Below the pieces are notes generated by a model. It saw nothing but the letters and a program-made list of their open reading frames with translations, had not been told where the DNA came from and searched no databases. A program made the translations under genes and the position numbers. Below, in pieces: positions 11,301 to 20,268 of a stretch of DNA of 64,000 nt. Each line of letters begins with the position of its first letter. Position 1 is the first letter of the stretch. The DNA is from Pseudomonas extremorientalis. Lineage in GTDB: Bacteria; Pseudomonadota; Gammaproteobacteria; Pseudomonadales; Pseudomonadaceae. The DNA lies in contig NZ_MDGK01000056.1 of assembly GCF_001870465.1 (NCBI RefSeq), forward strand, positions 124,001 to 188,000, written 5' to 3'.

Positions 11301-14300
11301 GCGTTCAATGAACGCGGTGAGCCCCTCAACAGTCGACCTCGGTATGGCGACAACTTCTATGCCTCAGTGCTTCACGCCTTGCCTGACGAATCCCGGCAGG
11401 CCCTGGGGATCCCTCACGTAGGCCAGCAGGCTCAATTGCGCGAGGCGATCATCCGCAGCGCCAAAGAACATGCGCGCCTGGCCCCCCAGTGGATCGAGCA
11501 GGCCCCACTGCGCCCCATGCCGCCTTCGCGCGCGAGAACCCACCAGATAGGGTACGCCTTCAGTGGGCGCGGGCGAGGCCTGGCGCCGTCCCTGGAATCC
11601 AGGGCGCGGGATGTGTACCACAGGCTGACCCCGAAAAAGGCCAAGGCGTTTATCCGGCGCTTGAAAGCCGCCGGAAAAACCGACAACCAGATTTACGACC
11701 TGTTGCAGCAACGCCGACGCGAGTGGGAAGACCTGGAAGCCACACTGGAGCGCTGGGTCAATGAAGGGTCAGTCGGCAGAAGAGCAACCGCCGATGCATT
11801 GAAGCGCTGCTGGCAAAACGGCCCCCTGGCCGAGAATAACAAGGCCTTTACCTACTTCTACCTCCCGGCCGACGGACCTCTGCCCTCCATCGCGATAGAT
11901 TTCCCCCACGTGCGTAAGCTGAGTGCCTGGCATCTTACGGTCGAACAACTGTCCAACCTCTTCCCCAACCTGGAAAACCTCAAGATCTCGGTACGAGAGG
12001 AGCATGCCGGAGACCTGCTGCTGAAACTCAAACAAACGCCGAAGATCAACCACTTGGAGCTCAGCGTAAAACTCACGCCCCAGGTGTTGAACGGCTTGGG
12101 TGAGCTCACTCACTTGGTTGAGTTGAAAGTGAACGATGATGGGTACGGCTCACAAATGCAGCCAACCCTGGACGTCAGCCCCCTGAGCCAACTGCGCCGC
12201 CTGGAAATAAACTCGCCGCGGATGCTCTTCTGGCCGACAGGGGTATTCCAACTTCCGCGCCTGACCCGTCTGAACCTATACCGAACCGGCATCAGAACGG
12301 CGCCTTCGGAGTTGCTGACCAGCAGCAACCGGTTCGTGAAGGCACTGTCGCTGGACTGGAGGAAGTACCCGCTCGACCAATTCAGGCTGGCCTACAACAA
12401 CTTCATAAGCCGACCGCACATCGTCGACCTGGAAAGCATGGTCCAGGACTTCTGCACCGGGGAATTGGATCGAATGTCCCACGAGACGGGTTATCACAAC
12501 AGTAACGAAATCAGCAGAAACTTCGCCACGCAATGGTCAACGCATCAGGCACGCTTCCAAGCGATTGAGGCCCTCAGCGAACAGTACAACACACTCAGCA
12601 CGTATCTGGAGGCGTGGTCCCAGGCCGACGCTGGCACCCCCGTCAGCATGAAGACACAAACAATGAACTCCCTGAAGGGCTTATGGGGCGCAGGGGCGCT
12701 TGAACGCTACTCACAAAATCAACTGCAGAGTACGCCCCGCGTGCGCCATTTGACGTTGAGAGACCTGCCGGCCACGGCGCTACCAGACTTGCCGGCCAAC
12801 AACTTCAATCATGTGACCGATGTGCGCTTGAGTGGCCTGAATAACCTGCGCGCGCCCATAGAACAAGTCCGCGGTTTTATCGCCGCGTTCCCGCAGTTGA
12901 ATATCTTGCAGCTGGACAATTGCAACCTTGCCGAAATGCCGTTTTCTGCCCAGCAGCAACGCGGGCTTCAGCATCTTTCGCTGAAAAACAATCCGCTGAC
13001 AACCGCAGACGTTACAGGCCTGTCGGACCTGCGCAGCCTGAACCTGGGAGGCACCCATTTGGAACAGGTACCTACCGGCGTCGAGACACTGGAGCAGCTC
13101 CACTCATTGGACCTGCGCAACACCCGGATCACCACGTTGCCGCAAGCCTTGCTGGACCGCGAGGCATTACTCTTTGATATCAAGGTTGAAGGTGCACCAT
13201 TGAGCTCGACCAGCGAAGCCGCTCTGGACGCTGCCAGGGCGCAGGTTGAACAGAACCGGAGTTTGCCTGCCAACAGTCTCAAGCGCCTGGCCGATGGCGT
13301 GCAAGACCACTTTCCTCCCTCCGAAAGCATCGCTTCAGTGGTCGGCCGGTCGCTATTGAAGCTGCCAATCCCCGAGACGGCCCCGGGCTCTGCGCCCCTG
13401 ACTCAACGCCTGCAACGCCTGCTGCCGCCGCTGGAGACACCGTCAGTGGATCAGTGGCTGGAGCGAATGCGCGGCGAAGGCCTCAGTGATCTGCAGATCC
13501 ATGCCCGCATCGATGGCTGGAACCTCACGCAGGAAACGCTGATCCATCAGCTCAATGCTTGGTTCATGGCACGCCTCCCCTCGGCAGATATCGATCTTCT
13601 CCCCGCAGCCTTCAATCACAGTCGCGTCATTGAGAATATTCTGCAGTGCTGGCGCCGCGGATTGATGGCGGACAGCGCAGGCCAGACCCTCACCTTAACT
13701 GGCCTGCGCGTAGGAGACCTGCCGACCCTGACCGGGGATTTCTCGCATGTGCGCAACCTCGACCTGTCCGGAGTTATGATCACCGCGTCAGGAGCCAACG
13801 GGTTCCTGGACAGTTTCAGTGGACTGCATTCGCTGTTGCTGGTCGACAATGGGCTTCAACGCTTGCCCATGGCACTGGAACGCATGCGCGACCTGCGCGA
13901 CCTGGACTTGGCGTACAACCTGTTCCACGACGAGCAGACACTGCACAGCACCCTCAGCGAGCTCCGGCATCTACAACAGTTGAACCTGAACAATAACGCC
14001 CTGACCAGCTACGGCATCGACAGTACCTCGCCACTTCGGATTTTGAACCTACGCAGCAATCGCCTGACCGATTGGCCCCAGGGCACTCTGGAGTCGAGCC
14101 GCCTGCGCCAACTCGACATCGGCTCGAACCTCATCACATCGATCCCGCTCGAGGCGCTGGACGGTAGCCACGATAACCTGATGGCGGGGACCGATATCTC
14201 AAACACCCCCACTCTGTCCGAACAAAGCTTGAGCGCACTGCTCGCTTACGGCGACCGCACGGGAAGCGCCCGCGCCCTTGGCATGACCCGTCACGAAATC

Positions 14301-15293
14301 GCCGTGGCGCTGCGCCTTGAATTGCCGCACATCGCAGGCGTCGATCAAGTCGCACCAGTGCCCTCGACGGACAGTCGCCTACTTGCCCCCTGGATCAGTG
14401 AGCTGGGAGCGCTCCAACAGGATCGCTTCCGGGAGATGTGGGCTCAATTATTGGCTGAACCCGACAACGCAGAATTCTTCGACTTGCTCAAGAGCCTGCA
14501 AAACACCGATGAGTTCAGGTACGCACGCGTCGATCTGGCGCAGCAAGTACGCACGGTGCTGGAAGCCGCCGCCGGTAACACGGAATTGCGTCAGACCCTG
14601 TTCGGCCTGTCTGCCAGCCATGGCACCTGTGGGGATGGAAGGTTGCTCACGTTCAGCGGGCTGAGGGTCAAGGTCTACGAGCAACAGACACTGATGAGCA
14701 TCGACCCCACCCGCCTGGATTTGAAAGGCGACGCCCTGTTGAAGCTATCCCGCCAGTTGTACCGCCTGGATAAAACCGAAGAGCTGGCGATGGCGTTCAT
14801 CAAGCAAGCCAGTGGCATGGTGGACCAGGCCGAAGTCCGGTTGCGCTACCGCATCGGCCTGCGCGCTGGCTGGAAAGACAAACTGCTGCTACCTGGGCAA
14901 CCCACACGCATGATGTACGACCGTCCGATCAGTGGCGAGACACTGGTCAAGGCGCGCCAGTGGATTCTGGAACAGGAACATAGCGATGTCTTTTATGAAA
15001 ACCTGATCACCCGGGATTACTGGCTGGACTACCTAGGGCAAAAATACCCCGTAGAACTCGAAACCCTGGAGAGTGAGGCCGACCGCAAACACCAGGCCCT
15101 GGAAGACGCCCATGAAACAATGGACGAGGACTACCAAAAGGCCGTGAATATGCTGGAGATTGATCGCCAGACGGAACGCAACCTCAAACTGCTGGAACTG
15201 TCACGTCGGGAGGTCGCCGAGTTGACGCCGCCTGGCGACGACAGCCCGCAACCCGGCCCCTCCAGAAACATGACAGGCGACCGTGCGCCATAA
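8358..15293 (+). CDS. Giant DUF6543-LRR-NEL protein, second tandem copy, predicted E3 ubiquitin ligase
   Basis: 2311 aa, start preceded by AAGGAAAG. It is collinear with the preceding gene. Shared N-terminal motifs include LLDAALHNFEASECE and SLDIGAQYQ. Hydrophobic helices lie at about 470-547 followed by EWSEGDRKAAKAH, and LWKPDL is near 570. It then carries three, not two, helical-plus-LRR modules (LRRs at about 1178-1330, 1475-1600 and 1782-1935). The NEL domain starts near 2002, with CxD motif C2091-G-D2093 in the context GTCGDGRLLTFSG. A DQAEVRLRYRIGL stretch parallels the NEL DEVE motif. The C-terminus is proline/glycine-rich. Divergence across the length is well beyond a recent duplication. 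The predicted role is ubiquitination of a host protein after delivery, and LRR differences imply a different target. No delivery system is seen nearby. Confidence 0.88.
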   Translation: MTISTSPKSEATPSASNSLHDAFFKSTLPEWLTKATPQQREALKAAPVTLPDGYLRASAAQRKPVHDSITASATAQARLAEAISTFKEIDAFAKPLLVTALKDQFNVELEVDSTYIRLLQPLEIGIFGIDVSSFEVLKLPLLDAALHNFEASECEVGAFHAASGFMVEHAGELVPLATSLTVPQFTGLCRSLDIGAQYQTYLKNFFKPADAVALAALREPFIDAHKTALRAAAEMALLNKDILPQDHRMILSVINGELTPSVDGRPVWFRDLTLMGHRMIGCIVFVISDKYRYTDDSIIYIPNDPYHPLKRYTDAERIALFKKRLVTPDPTPSAGDLPTQDQRFFSQFVTYTERPNYFGRFTKDAPSGSFSEALKPYGSIINDLVRGAFTFAGFKKLPPAAPRPQVPLRDIDPAPGGVARKGHGMWAANVDLWAYLFDQHRDKLLDDARAHAVPTAQVDAQVRSRKFSALLNIGLLLLTGVSMLVPGLGEAMLVLMGAQLLYTAFEGAIEWSEGDRKAAKAHLVDVAENLVLIGVMAGAGKGFGKLLAVPAEPVVECLHPVVLPNGETRLWKPDLKGYESDVSLAADARPDPLGRYEVDGKTYIRQDGKVYQISQDTASNAWRIQHPSNPEAYQPLLRHNGQGAWRHTLERPLTWDRLTLLRRLGHATEPYSDEQLLKIADISGISDNTLRKVHLDNQPLPADLANAIRLFDADQGVDAVIVQVQSGQAIDSRYLYCLPLITELPRWPRGRVLDVFDAPDLTGTPVRYGAERLAAGDPVKEPIRVNREEVLADGLPARILDALDEAEVNRLLGGEGARVREARPDEFRKQLSDFAQTRRSAIFERLYEGAQAQDPRVAQLRKASPGLSQAAANEILAHTPEETLARLESTGTVPLAMREEAHWYARQERQTRAFAGLYSEHVATTDTKRLALHALQQLPGWSDTVRLEIRRDSIDGALIDAIGDESSTVRKYLVKDGPTYQAFNERGEPLNSRPRYGDNFYASVLHALPDESRQALGIPHVGQQAQLREAIIRSAKEHARLAPQWIEQAPLRPMPPSRARTHQIGYAFSGRGRGLAPSLESRARDVYHRLTPKKAKAFIRRLKAAGKTDNQIYDLLQQRRREWEDLEATLERWVNEGSVGRRATADALKRCWQNGPLAENNKAFTYFYLPADGPLPSIAIDFPHVRKLSAWHLTVEQLSNLFPNLENLKISVREEHAGDLLLKLKQTPKINHLELSVKLTPQVLNGLGELTHLVELKVNDDGYGSQMQPTLDVSPLSQLRRLEINSPRMLFWPTGVFQLPRLTRLNLYRTGIRTAPSELLTSSNRFVKALSLDWRKYPLDQFRLAYNNFISRPHIVDLESMVQDFCTGELDRMSHETGYHNSNEISRNFATQWSTHQARFQAIEALSEQYNTLSTYLEAWSQADAGTPVSMKTQTMNSLKGLWGAGALERYSQNQLQSTPRVRHLTLRDLPATALPDLPANNFNHVTDVRLSGLNNLRAPIEQVRGFIAAFPQLNILQLDNCNLAEMPFSAQQQRGLQHLSLKNNPLTTADVTGLSDLRSLNLGGTHLEQVPTGVETLEQLHSLDLRNTRITTLPQALLDREALLFDIKVEGAPLSSTSEAALDAARAQVEQNRSLPANSLKRLADGVQDHFPPSESIASVVGRSLLKLPIPETAPGSAPLTQRLQRLLPPLETPSVDQWLERMRGEGLSDLQIHARIDGWNLTQETLIHQLNAWFMARLPSADIDLLPAAFNHSRVIENILQCWRRGLMADSAGQTLTLTGLRVGDLPTLTGDFSHVRNLDLSGVMITASGANGFLDSFSGLHSLLLVDNGLQRLPMALERMRDLRDLDLAYNLFHDEQTLHSTLSELRHLQQLNLNNNALTSYGIDSTSPLRILNLRSNRLTDWPQGTLESSRLRQLDIGSNLITSIPLEALDGSHDNLMAGTDISNTPTLSEQSLSALLAYGDRTGSARALGMTRHEIAVALRLELPHIAGVDQVAPVPSTDSRLLAPWISELGALQQDRFREMWAQLLAEPDNAEFFDLLKSLQNTDEFRYARVDLAQQVRTVLEAAAGNTELRQTLFGLSASHGTCGDGRLLTFSGLRVKVYEQQTLMSIDPTRLDLKGDALLKLSRQLYRLDKTEELAMAFIKQASGMVDQAEVRLRYRIGLRAGWKDKLLLPGQPTRMMYDRPISGETLVKARQWILEQEHSDVFYENLITRDYWLDYLGQKYPVELETLESEADRKHQALEDAHETMDEDYQKAVNMLEIDRQTERNLKLLELSRREVAELTPPGDDSPQPGPSRNMTGDRAP

Positions 15294-15301
15294 CGGTCGC
15301 C
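15276..15301. terminator. Hairpin at the convergent end of toxin and cbpA
   Basis: A 9-bp inverted repeat, GGCGACCGT/ACGGTCGCC, overlaps the toxin stop codon. It lacks a clear T-run on either strand, so it is a possible but weak terminator between the convergent genes. Confidence 0.35.
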
Positions 15302-15316
15302 CTGGCGTTCAACCCC

Positions 15317-16255
15317 TTAGAAGTTCTCGCGGGGGTTGAACGCCGCTTTTTGCGCCAGCTCCTGCCACAAAGCCTTGACCGCCTCATCGTCCGACTTGGG
15401 CATCACGGCCTTGAGCTGCACGAACAGATAGCCACGTTGCCCGGCCTTGTTCAGCAGGCCGTGGCCCTTGGCACGCATGCGCTGGCCGTTCTGGCTGTTG
15501 GCGGGGACCTTGAGGTTGATCTTGCCGGTCAGCGTCGGCACCGCCACTTCCGTGCCCAGCGCCAATTCCCACGGCGCCAGCGGCAGGTTGATGATCAGGT
15601 TTTCGCCATCCACTTCAAACCTGGGGTGTGGCGCGAACTTGATGATCAGGTACAGGTCGCCATTGGCCCCGCCGCCAATGCCCGGCGCGCCCTGGCCCTT
15701 GAGCCGGATGCGCTCGCCGTCGGTCACGCCGGCGGGAATCTTCACGTTCAGGCTCTTGGTGGTGTTGCTGACATGCCGGCCCGAGGCGTCGTACTGCGGC
15801 ACCTGGAAGCTGATCTGCTTGGATTCGGTGGACAGCGTCTCCTCGAGGAACACCGACAGCTGCATCTCCACGTCCTGGCCTTTACGCCCGGCAGGACGGC
15901 GTTGGCCGCCACCAAAGGCGTCGCCACGGGAGCCGAAGATCGAGCTGAAGAAGTCCGAGAAATCCTCGCCGCCACCACCACCGCCAAAGCCGCCACGGCT
16001 CTGCCAGCCCGGTGGTCCCTGGAACGGTTGGCCATGCTGGCCGTATTTGCGCAGCTCGTCGTATTCGGCGCGCTTGTCGGCACTCTTGAGCGCCTCATAG
16101 GCTTCGGACGCGTCCTTGAACTTGGCTTCGGCGTCTTTTTCCTTGCTCACGTCGGGGTGATATTTGCGTGCGAGCTTGCGATAGGCCGCCTTGATTTCCT
16201 TATCGTCGGCCGTCGGCTCTACGCCCAATATCTTGTAATAGTCTTTGAAATCCAT
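15317..16255 (-). CDS. cbpA: DnaJ-family co-chaperone / curved DNA-binding protein CbpA
   Basis: 312 aa from the ATG at 16255, which begins MDFKDYYKILGV and has GGTGA upstream. An N-terminal J domain has the HPD motif at residues 33-35, which stimulates Hsp70 ATPase. A glycine/phenylalanine-rich linker (FGGGGGGEDFSDFF) follows, then two C-terminal beta domains with no zinc-finger cysteines. That layout is CbpA/type II DnaJ rather than DnaJ itself. It is cytoplasmic and divergent from an Hsp70-like gene, a sensible chaperone/co-chaperone pairing. A longer frame upstream exists but lacks homology-like sequence. Confidence 0.9.
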   Translation of the reverse strand: MDFKDYYKILGVEPTADDKEIKAAYRKLARKYHPDVSKEKDAEAKFKDASEAYEALKSADKRAEYDELRKYGQHGQPFQGPPGWQSRGGFGGGGGGEDFSDFFSSIFGSRGDAFGGGQRRPAGRKGQDVEMQLSVFLEETLSTESKQISFQVPQYDASGRHVSNTTKSLNVKIPAGVTDGERIRLKGQGAPGIGGGANGDLYLIIKFAPHPRFEVDGENLIINLPLAPWELALGTEVAVPTLTGKINLKVPANSQNGQRMRAKGHGLLNKAGQRGYLFVQLKAVMPKSDDEAVKALWQELAQKAAFNPRENF

Positions 16256-16493
16256 CGGCGGTTCACCATCCTTAATCGAGATCGCACAGCCCGGGGCACA
16301 ACGTGCGCTGCATTGCACTTGTTGAGTGATGTGGCCTGGGGATGCGTCAAAGTGTTATCGGCACTTGCCGTATGCAGCAGATGTGGGGGCGAATACCCAA
16401 CTTTCAAGCACGATTTAGCGGATAGTCGGCCTACGCATCCGCCTTCGACTGGCATACACTGCGCGGCCGTTTTTCAACCGGAACCCGATAGAC

Positions 16494-17762
16494 ATGAAAA
16501 ACCCATCCCCAGCCCGTGCCTGCGGCATCGACTTTGGCACGTCCAACTCCACCGTCGGCTGGATCCGCCCCGGCGAGGAGACGCTCATCGCGCTGGAGGA
16601 CGACAAGATCACGTTGCCGTCGGTGGTGTTCTTCAACTTCGAGGAGCGCCGCCCCGTGTACGGTCGCCTGGCCCTGCACGAATACCTGGAAAACTACGAA
16701 GGCCGGCTGATGCGCTCGCTCAAGAGCCTGCTGGGTTCCAAGCTGATCAAGCACGATACCAGCGTGCTCGGCACCGCAATGCCGTTCACCGACCTGCTGG
16801 CGCTGTTTATCGGCCAACTCAAGAGCCGTGCCGAAGCCAACGCCGGGCGCGAGTTCGAAGAAGTGGTGCTGGGTCGCCCGGTGTTTTTCGTCGATGACGA
16901 CCCGATGGCCGACCAGGAAGCCGAGAACACCCTGGTCGACGTGGCGCGCAAGATCGGCTTCAAGGACATCTCGTTCCAGTACGAGCCGATTGCGGCGGCG
17001 TTTGACTACGAGTCCACCATCGAGAAAGAAGAATTGGTGCTGATCGTCGACATCGGCGGCGGTACGTCCGACTTCTCCCTGGTGCGCCTGTCGCCGGACC
17101 GCCGCCACAACGACAACCGCCAGAGCGACATCCTCGCCACCGGCGGTGTACACATCGGCGGCACCGACTTCGACAAACAGCTCTCGCTGAACGGCATGAT
17201 GCCGTTGTTCGGCTACGGCAGCCGCATGAAAAGCGGCGCCTACATGCCCACCAGCCACCACATGAACCTGGCCACCTGGCACACCATCAACTCGGTGTAC
17301 TCGCAAAAATCCCAGCTGGCCCTGGGCAGCATGCGCTACGACATCGAAGACACCGGTGGCATCGACCGCCTGTTCAAGCTGATCGAACAGCGCGCCGGGC
17401 ACTGGCTGGCCATGGAAGTGGAAGAAACCAAGATCCAGTTGACCCACGAAGACAGCCGTCATGTGGCGCTGGACCGCATCGAAGCCGGTCTGAGTGTGGA
17501 CCTGAGCCGGGCACTGTTCGAGTCGTCCATCGACACGTTACTTGAGCGCGTGCGCAACAGCGTCACGCAGTTGCTCAACGATGCATCGGTCAGCGTGGCC
17601 CAGGTGGACACCGTGTTCTTTACCGGTGGTTCCAGCGGGATTCCGGCACTGCGCCACAGCATTTCGGCGATGCTGCCGAATGCGCGGCATGTGGAAGGCA
17701 ATATCTTCGGCAGTATTGGCAGTGGCCTGGCGATTGAGGCCAGCAAGCGCTACGGCAGCTGA
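16494..17762 (+). CDS. yegD: Hsp70-family chaperone, YegD-like
   Basis: 422 aa. It has the actin/Hsp70 ATPase-fold motifs: phosphate-1 loop GIDFGTSNS at residue 11, phosphate-2 VDIGGGTSDFS near 184 and the adenosine motif FTGGSSGIPA near 375. The protein stops soon after the ATPase domain, so it lacks the full substrate-binding domain of DnaK (about 640 aa). This matches the short YegD group (about 450 aa in E. coli), whose exact substrate is not established. It is divergent from cbpA with a 238-bp shared upstream region. A REP doublet follows the stop. Confidence 0.85.
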   Translation: MKNPSPARACGIDFGTSNSTVGWIRPGEETLIALEDDKITLPSVVFFNFEERRPVYGRLALHEYLENYEGRLMRSLKSLLGSKLIKHDTSVLGTAMPFTDLLALFIGQLKSRAEANAGREFEEVVLGRPVFFVDDDPMADQEAENTLVDVARKIGFKDISFQYEPIAAAFDYESTIEKEELVLIVDIGGGTSDFSLVRLSPDRRHNDNRQSDILATGGVHIGGTDFDKQLSLNGMMPLFGYGSRMKSGAYMPTSHHMNLATWHTINSVYSQKSQLALGSMRYDIEDTGGIDRLFKLIEQRAGHWLAMEVEETKIQLTHEDSRHVALDRIEAGLSVDLSRALFESSIDTLLERVRNSVTQLLNDASVSVAQVDTVFFTGGSSGIPALRHSISAMLPNARHVEGNIFGSIGSGLAIEASKRYGS

Positions 17763-17789
17763 GTTTTATCTGAAACGCTGCGTCGCGCC

Positions 17790-17863
17790 CATCGGGGGCA
17801 AGCCCCCTCCCACCTTTGAATGTGTTCACAGATCAAAATGTGGGAGGGGGCTTGCCCCCGATG
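17790..17863. repeat. REP doublet (REPIN-like) between yegD and the AI-2E transporter gene
   Basis: Two inverted copies of the GTGGGAGGGGGCTTGC family element (17790-17813 and 17840-17863) are separated by 26 bp. They lie in the convergent intergenic space and could form a long hairpin. This class is common in fluorescens-group intergenic DNA. Confidence 0.85.
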
Positions 17864-17886
17864 GGCCAGACCGGCCAATACAAGGC

Positions 17887-18900
17887 CTAAACCATCCCAC
17901 CGAGCTTCAGCTCACTCTTCAAATACGCGTAGTAAATCGGCCCTGCGACCACCCCCGGCAAGCCAAACGCGGCCTCAAACACCAGCATCGCCAACAGCAA
18001 CTCCCACGACTTGGCACTGATCTGCCCGCCCACGATCCGCGCGTTGAGGAAGTACTCGACCTTGTGGATCACGATCAGGTAACCCAACGCCGCCACCGCC
18101 ACCCAGATCGACAGCGACAGCGCGACGATGGTGATCAGGGTGTTGGACATCAGGTTGCCGATCACCGGCAGCAGGCCGAGCAGGAAGGTCAGCACGATCA
18201 GGGTCTTGGTCAGCGGCAGGTGGATACCACACAGCGGCAGTACCACGGCGAGGAACACGGCGGTGAAGGCGGTGTTGAGCGCGGCGATCTTGATCTGGGC
18301 GAAGACAATGTTGCGAAACGCCTGGACCAGCAAGTGCAGGCGGTCGAACAGCGCGGCGGCCAGGGGTTTGCGTTTGGTCAGGTCGGGCACGCGCTGCAGG
18401 GCGATGATCGCGCCGAGCACCATGCCGATCAGCAAGGTGACGAACATGTGGGCGGCGTCTTTGCCCACCAGTTGCAGTTCACTGAGGTGCTTGCTCAGCC
18501 AGTCACCGATGGCCACGCGGAACTCGGCAGCGCTGGCGGGCAGGTAGGCGTCGAGGAACGGCGGCAACTGGCCGCGCGCGCGGTCGACCACACCCATGAA
18601 TTTATCGAGGGACGCCCCGGGGTTTTCCGCTTCGTGGAGCAGGAAGCTGATGGCGCCGGCAAAGATCAGCGCCAGCACGCTGACGATCAGGGTGCCCAGC
18701 AACGCCACCGCCAGCCAGCGCGCACGCCGGCCTTCGATCAGCCGTTGCAGTTGAGGGGTGAGCATGTTGACCAGTTCATAGACCAACAGGCCGGCCAGCA
18801 GGCTGGGCAGCAATTTGAGCGGCAGCACCAGCAGCAACCCGCCAAAAATGATGATGTAGCTGGCCAGCAATAGCACGTGACGCTGAGAAAACGTTGGCAT
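17887..18900 (-). CDS. AI-2E family transporter (PerM/YdiK-like membrane protein)
   Basis: 337 aa with about seven to eight hydrophobic helices: two near the N-terminus (ASYIIIFGGLLLVLP onward), one near 60-80, and a cluster from about 140 to 310. A polar region near 90-135 sits between them. The pattern and length fit the AI-2E transporter superfamily (PerM, YdiK, TqsA). Members export or exchange small molecules or ions, and the substrate cannot be told from sequence. It stands alone, convergent with yegD across a REP doublet. Confidence 0.82.
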   Translation of the reverse strand: MPTFSQRHVLLLASYIIIFGGLLLVLPLKLLPSLLAGLLVYELVNMLTPQLQRLIEGRRARWLAVALLGTLIVSVLALIFAGAISFLLHEAENPGASLDKFMGVVDRARGQLPPFLDAYLPASAAEFRVAIGDWLSKHLSELQLVGKDAAHMFVTLLIGMVLGAIIALQRVPDLTKRKPLAAALFDRLHLLVQAFRNIVFAQIKIAALNTAFTAVFLAVVLPLCGIHLPLTKTLIVLTFLLGLLPVIGNLMSNTLITIVALSLSIWVAVAALGYLIVIHKVEYFLNARIVGGQISAKSWELLLAMLVFEAAFGLPGVVAGPIYYAYLKSELKLGGMV

Positions 18901-18990
18901 ACAGCCTCAAAACGAACGGCGTTAAAGGATGGGCAGTCTGCCAGCCTTGAGGGAATCAAGCGAGTGGGTCGGTTATGAATGCGATCAAGT

Positions 18991-19077
18991 GTGGGAGCCG
19001 GGCTTGCCCGCGATGGCCTCGCCGCGGTGTAGCAGACAGAGCAAGGCGCCTGTATCGCGGGCAAGCCCGGCTCCCAC
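18991..19077. repeat. REP doublet, GTGGGAGCCGGGCTTGCC variant
   Basis: Inverted copies at 18991-19016 and 19054-19077 carry the CCGGGCTTGCCCGCG core instead of the GGGGGCTTGCCCCC core used elsewhere in the window. A doublet with a related CGGGC-type core occurs at 54.6 kb. Confidence 0.8.
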
Positions 19078-19107
19078 CGTTGATCTGCGGCGTTCGCGAA
19101 AGAGTGA

Positions 19108-19407
19108 TCAGCCTTTGAGACAGGTGCTCATAAAGGTTTTACGCGCATCGCCGGCCAGCGCCTTGGTTTTCGCCGACGCATTGCAATCCTTCATCTTCTG
19201 CTGCTGCGGTGTCAGGGTCTTGGCATCATTGGCCGCCGGGGCGGACAGGCAGGTCTTCATGAACGCCTTGCGCTCGTCGCCCTTGAGCGTCTTGGTGGTG
19301 GCTTCGGCGTTGCAGGTGGTCATTTTGTTTTGCTGGGCGGTGGCGGCAAAGCCTTGGGAACACAACAGCAAGCCCATCATCAACAGCGGAATACGCAGCA
19401 TCTTCAT
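19108..19407 (-). CDS. psiF: PsiF repeat protein, exported
   Basis: 99 aa. A signal peptide (MKMLRIPLLMMGLLLCSQGFA) is followed by two copies of the PsiF repeat, each starting with a Cys in MxxCN and ending with a Cys in the FM(K/S)TCL context (MTTCN...MKTCL and MKDCN...MSTCL). In E. coli psiF is phosphate-starvation induced; its biochemical role is unknown. It is probably periplasmic. The ATG at 19407 has GGGAG about 10 nt upstream; an in-frame ATG two codons later is an alternative. Confidence 0.85.
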   Translation of the reverse strand: MKMLRIPLLMMGLLLCSQGFAATAQQNKMTTCNAEATTKTLKGDERKAFMKTCLSAPAANDAKTLTPQQQKMKDCNASAKTKALAGDARKTFMSTCLKG

Positions 19408-19478
19408 GGAGTTTTCTCCCTGTTACCGCGCCGACGGGCACGGCCTACCGAGCAGTGTAGTCAAAGCCTGTTACATCT

Positions 19479-20267
19479 TCACCGACTACGAATATGGGCA
19501 CGCCGGTACTGCTCGGGGGTACATCCCGCCTGGCGCTGGAACATGGCGATAAACGCCGAGGCGGTGCTGTAGCCCAGGTCAAACGCCACATGTTGCACGC
19601 TGCGCTCGCTGTCGAGAGCCTCGATGGCGGCCAGGTAACGCAGGCGCTGGCGCCATTCGCCGAAGCTCATGCCCAGCTCCCGTATGAACTGACGTGCCAG
19701 GGTGCGCTCGCTCACGTGCACCTGTTCGGCCCAGTGCGCCAGCGGCCGGTTGTCGCCGGGATCAGCCTGCATGCCTTCCAGTACGCCGAGCAGCCCTGGG
19801 TGACGGGCGTAGGGCAGGAAGCACTCGTGGATCGGCGCCTGCTTGAGTTGGTCCACCAGCACCTGGGCCAGGCGGACGTCGGACTCGGTCTGCGGCATGT
19901 TCACGTCGCGCTGGGCGAAGTCATTGAGGATGGCCTTGAGGATATCGCTGATGGCCAGGGTGCACGGCTGCCGGGGCAATTGCTCGCAGAGTTCCGGGGC
20001 CAGCCCCACCGAGTGGTAGACAATTGCCTCGGCGTTATAGGAACTGTGCTCGGTATGCGGCGGCACCCACACGGCGTACTGCGGCGGTGACATGAAGCGG
20101 CTGCCGGCCACTTCCATGCGCATCACGCCACTGGCGGAGTAATCCAGCGAACCCCAGAAATGCTGGTGCGGCGTGCACTCGGTGTCGGGGGCGAAATCCG
20201 AATAGCGGAAATACACCGGACTCGGCAGTTGGGGGAAATCCTGGAGGCGTACGTTGTGCTTGGCCAT
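19479..20267 (-). CDS. AraC-family transcriptional regulator
   Basis: 262 aa. The N-terminal cupin-like region starts with SPVYFRYSDFAPDTECTPHQH, typical of sensor domains with a metal- or ligand-binding histidine. The C-terminal double helix-turn-helix (about 160-262) contains LARQFIRELGMSFGEWRQ and the classic second half VAFDLGYSTASAFIAMFQR. It is divergently transcribed from an EamA transporter across a 97-bp gap filled with repeated TTGTCTGGAT half-sites, so it probably controls that transporter and itself. The inducer is unknown. Confidence 0.9.
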   Translation of the reverse strand: MAKHNVRLQDFPQLPSPVYFRYSDFAPDTECTPHQHFWGSLDYSASGVMRMEVAGSRFMSPPQYAVWVPPHTEHSSYNAEAIVYHSVGLAPELCEQLPRQPCTLAISDILKAILNDFAQRDVNMPQTESDVRLAQVLVDQLKQAPIHECFLPYARHPGLLGVLEGMQADPGDNRPLAHWAEQVHVSERTLARQFIRELGMSFGEWRQRLRYLAAIEALDSERSVQHVAFDLGYSTASAFIAMFQRQAGCTPEQYRRAHIRSR

Positions 20268-20268
20268 G

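Noticed and set aside
16431..17462. Minus-strand open frame opposite the Hsp70-like gene
   Set aside because: Shadow frame; the Hsp70 motifs on the plus strand leave no doubt about the real coding strand.
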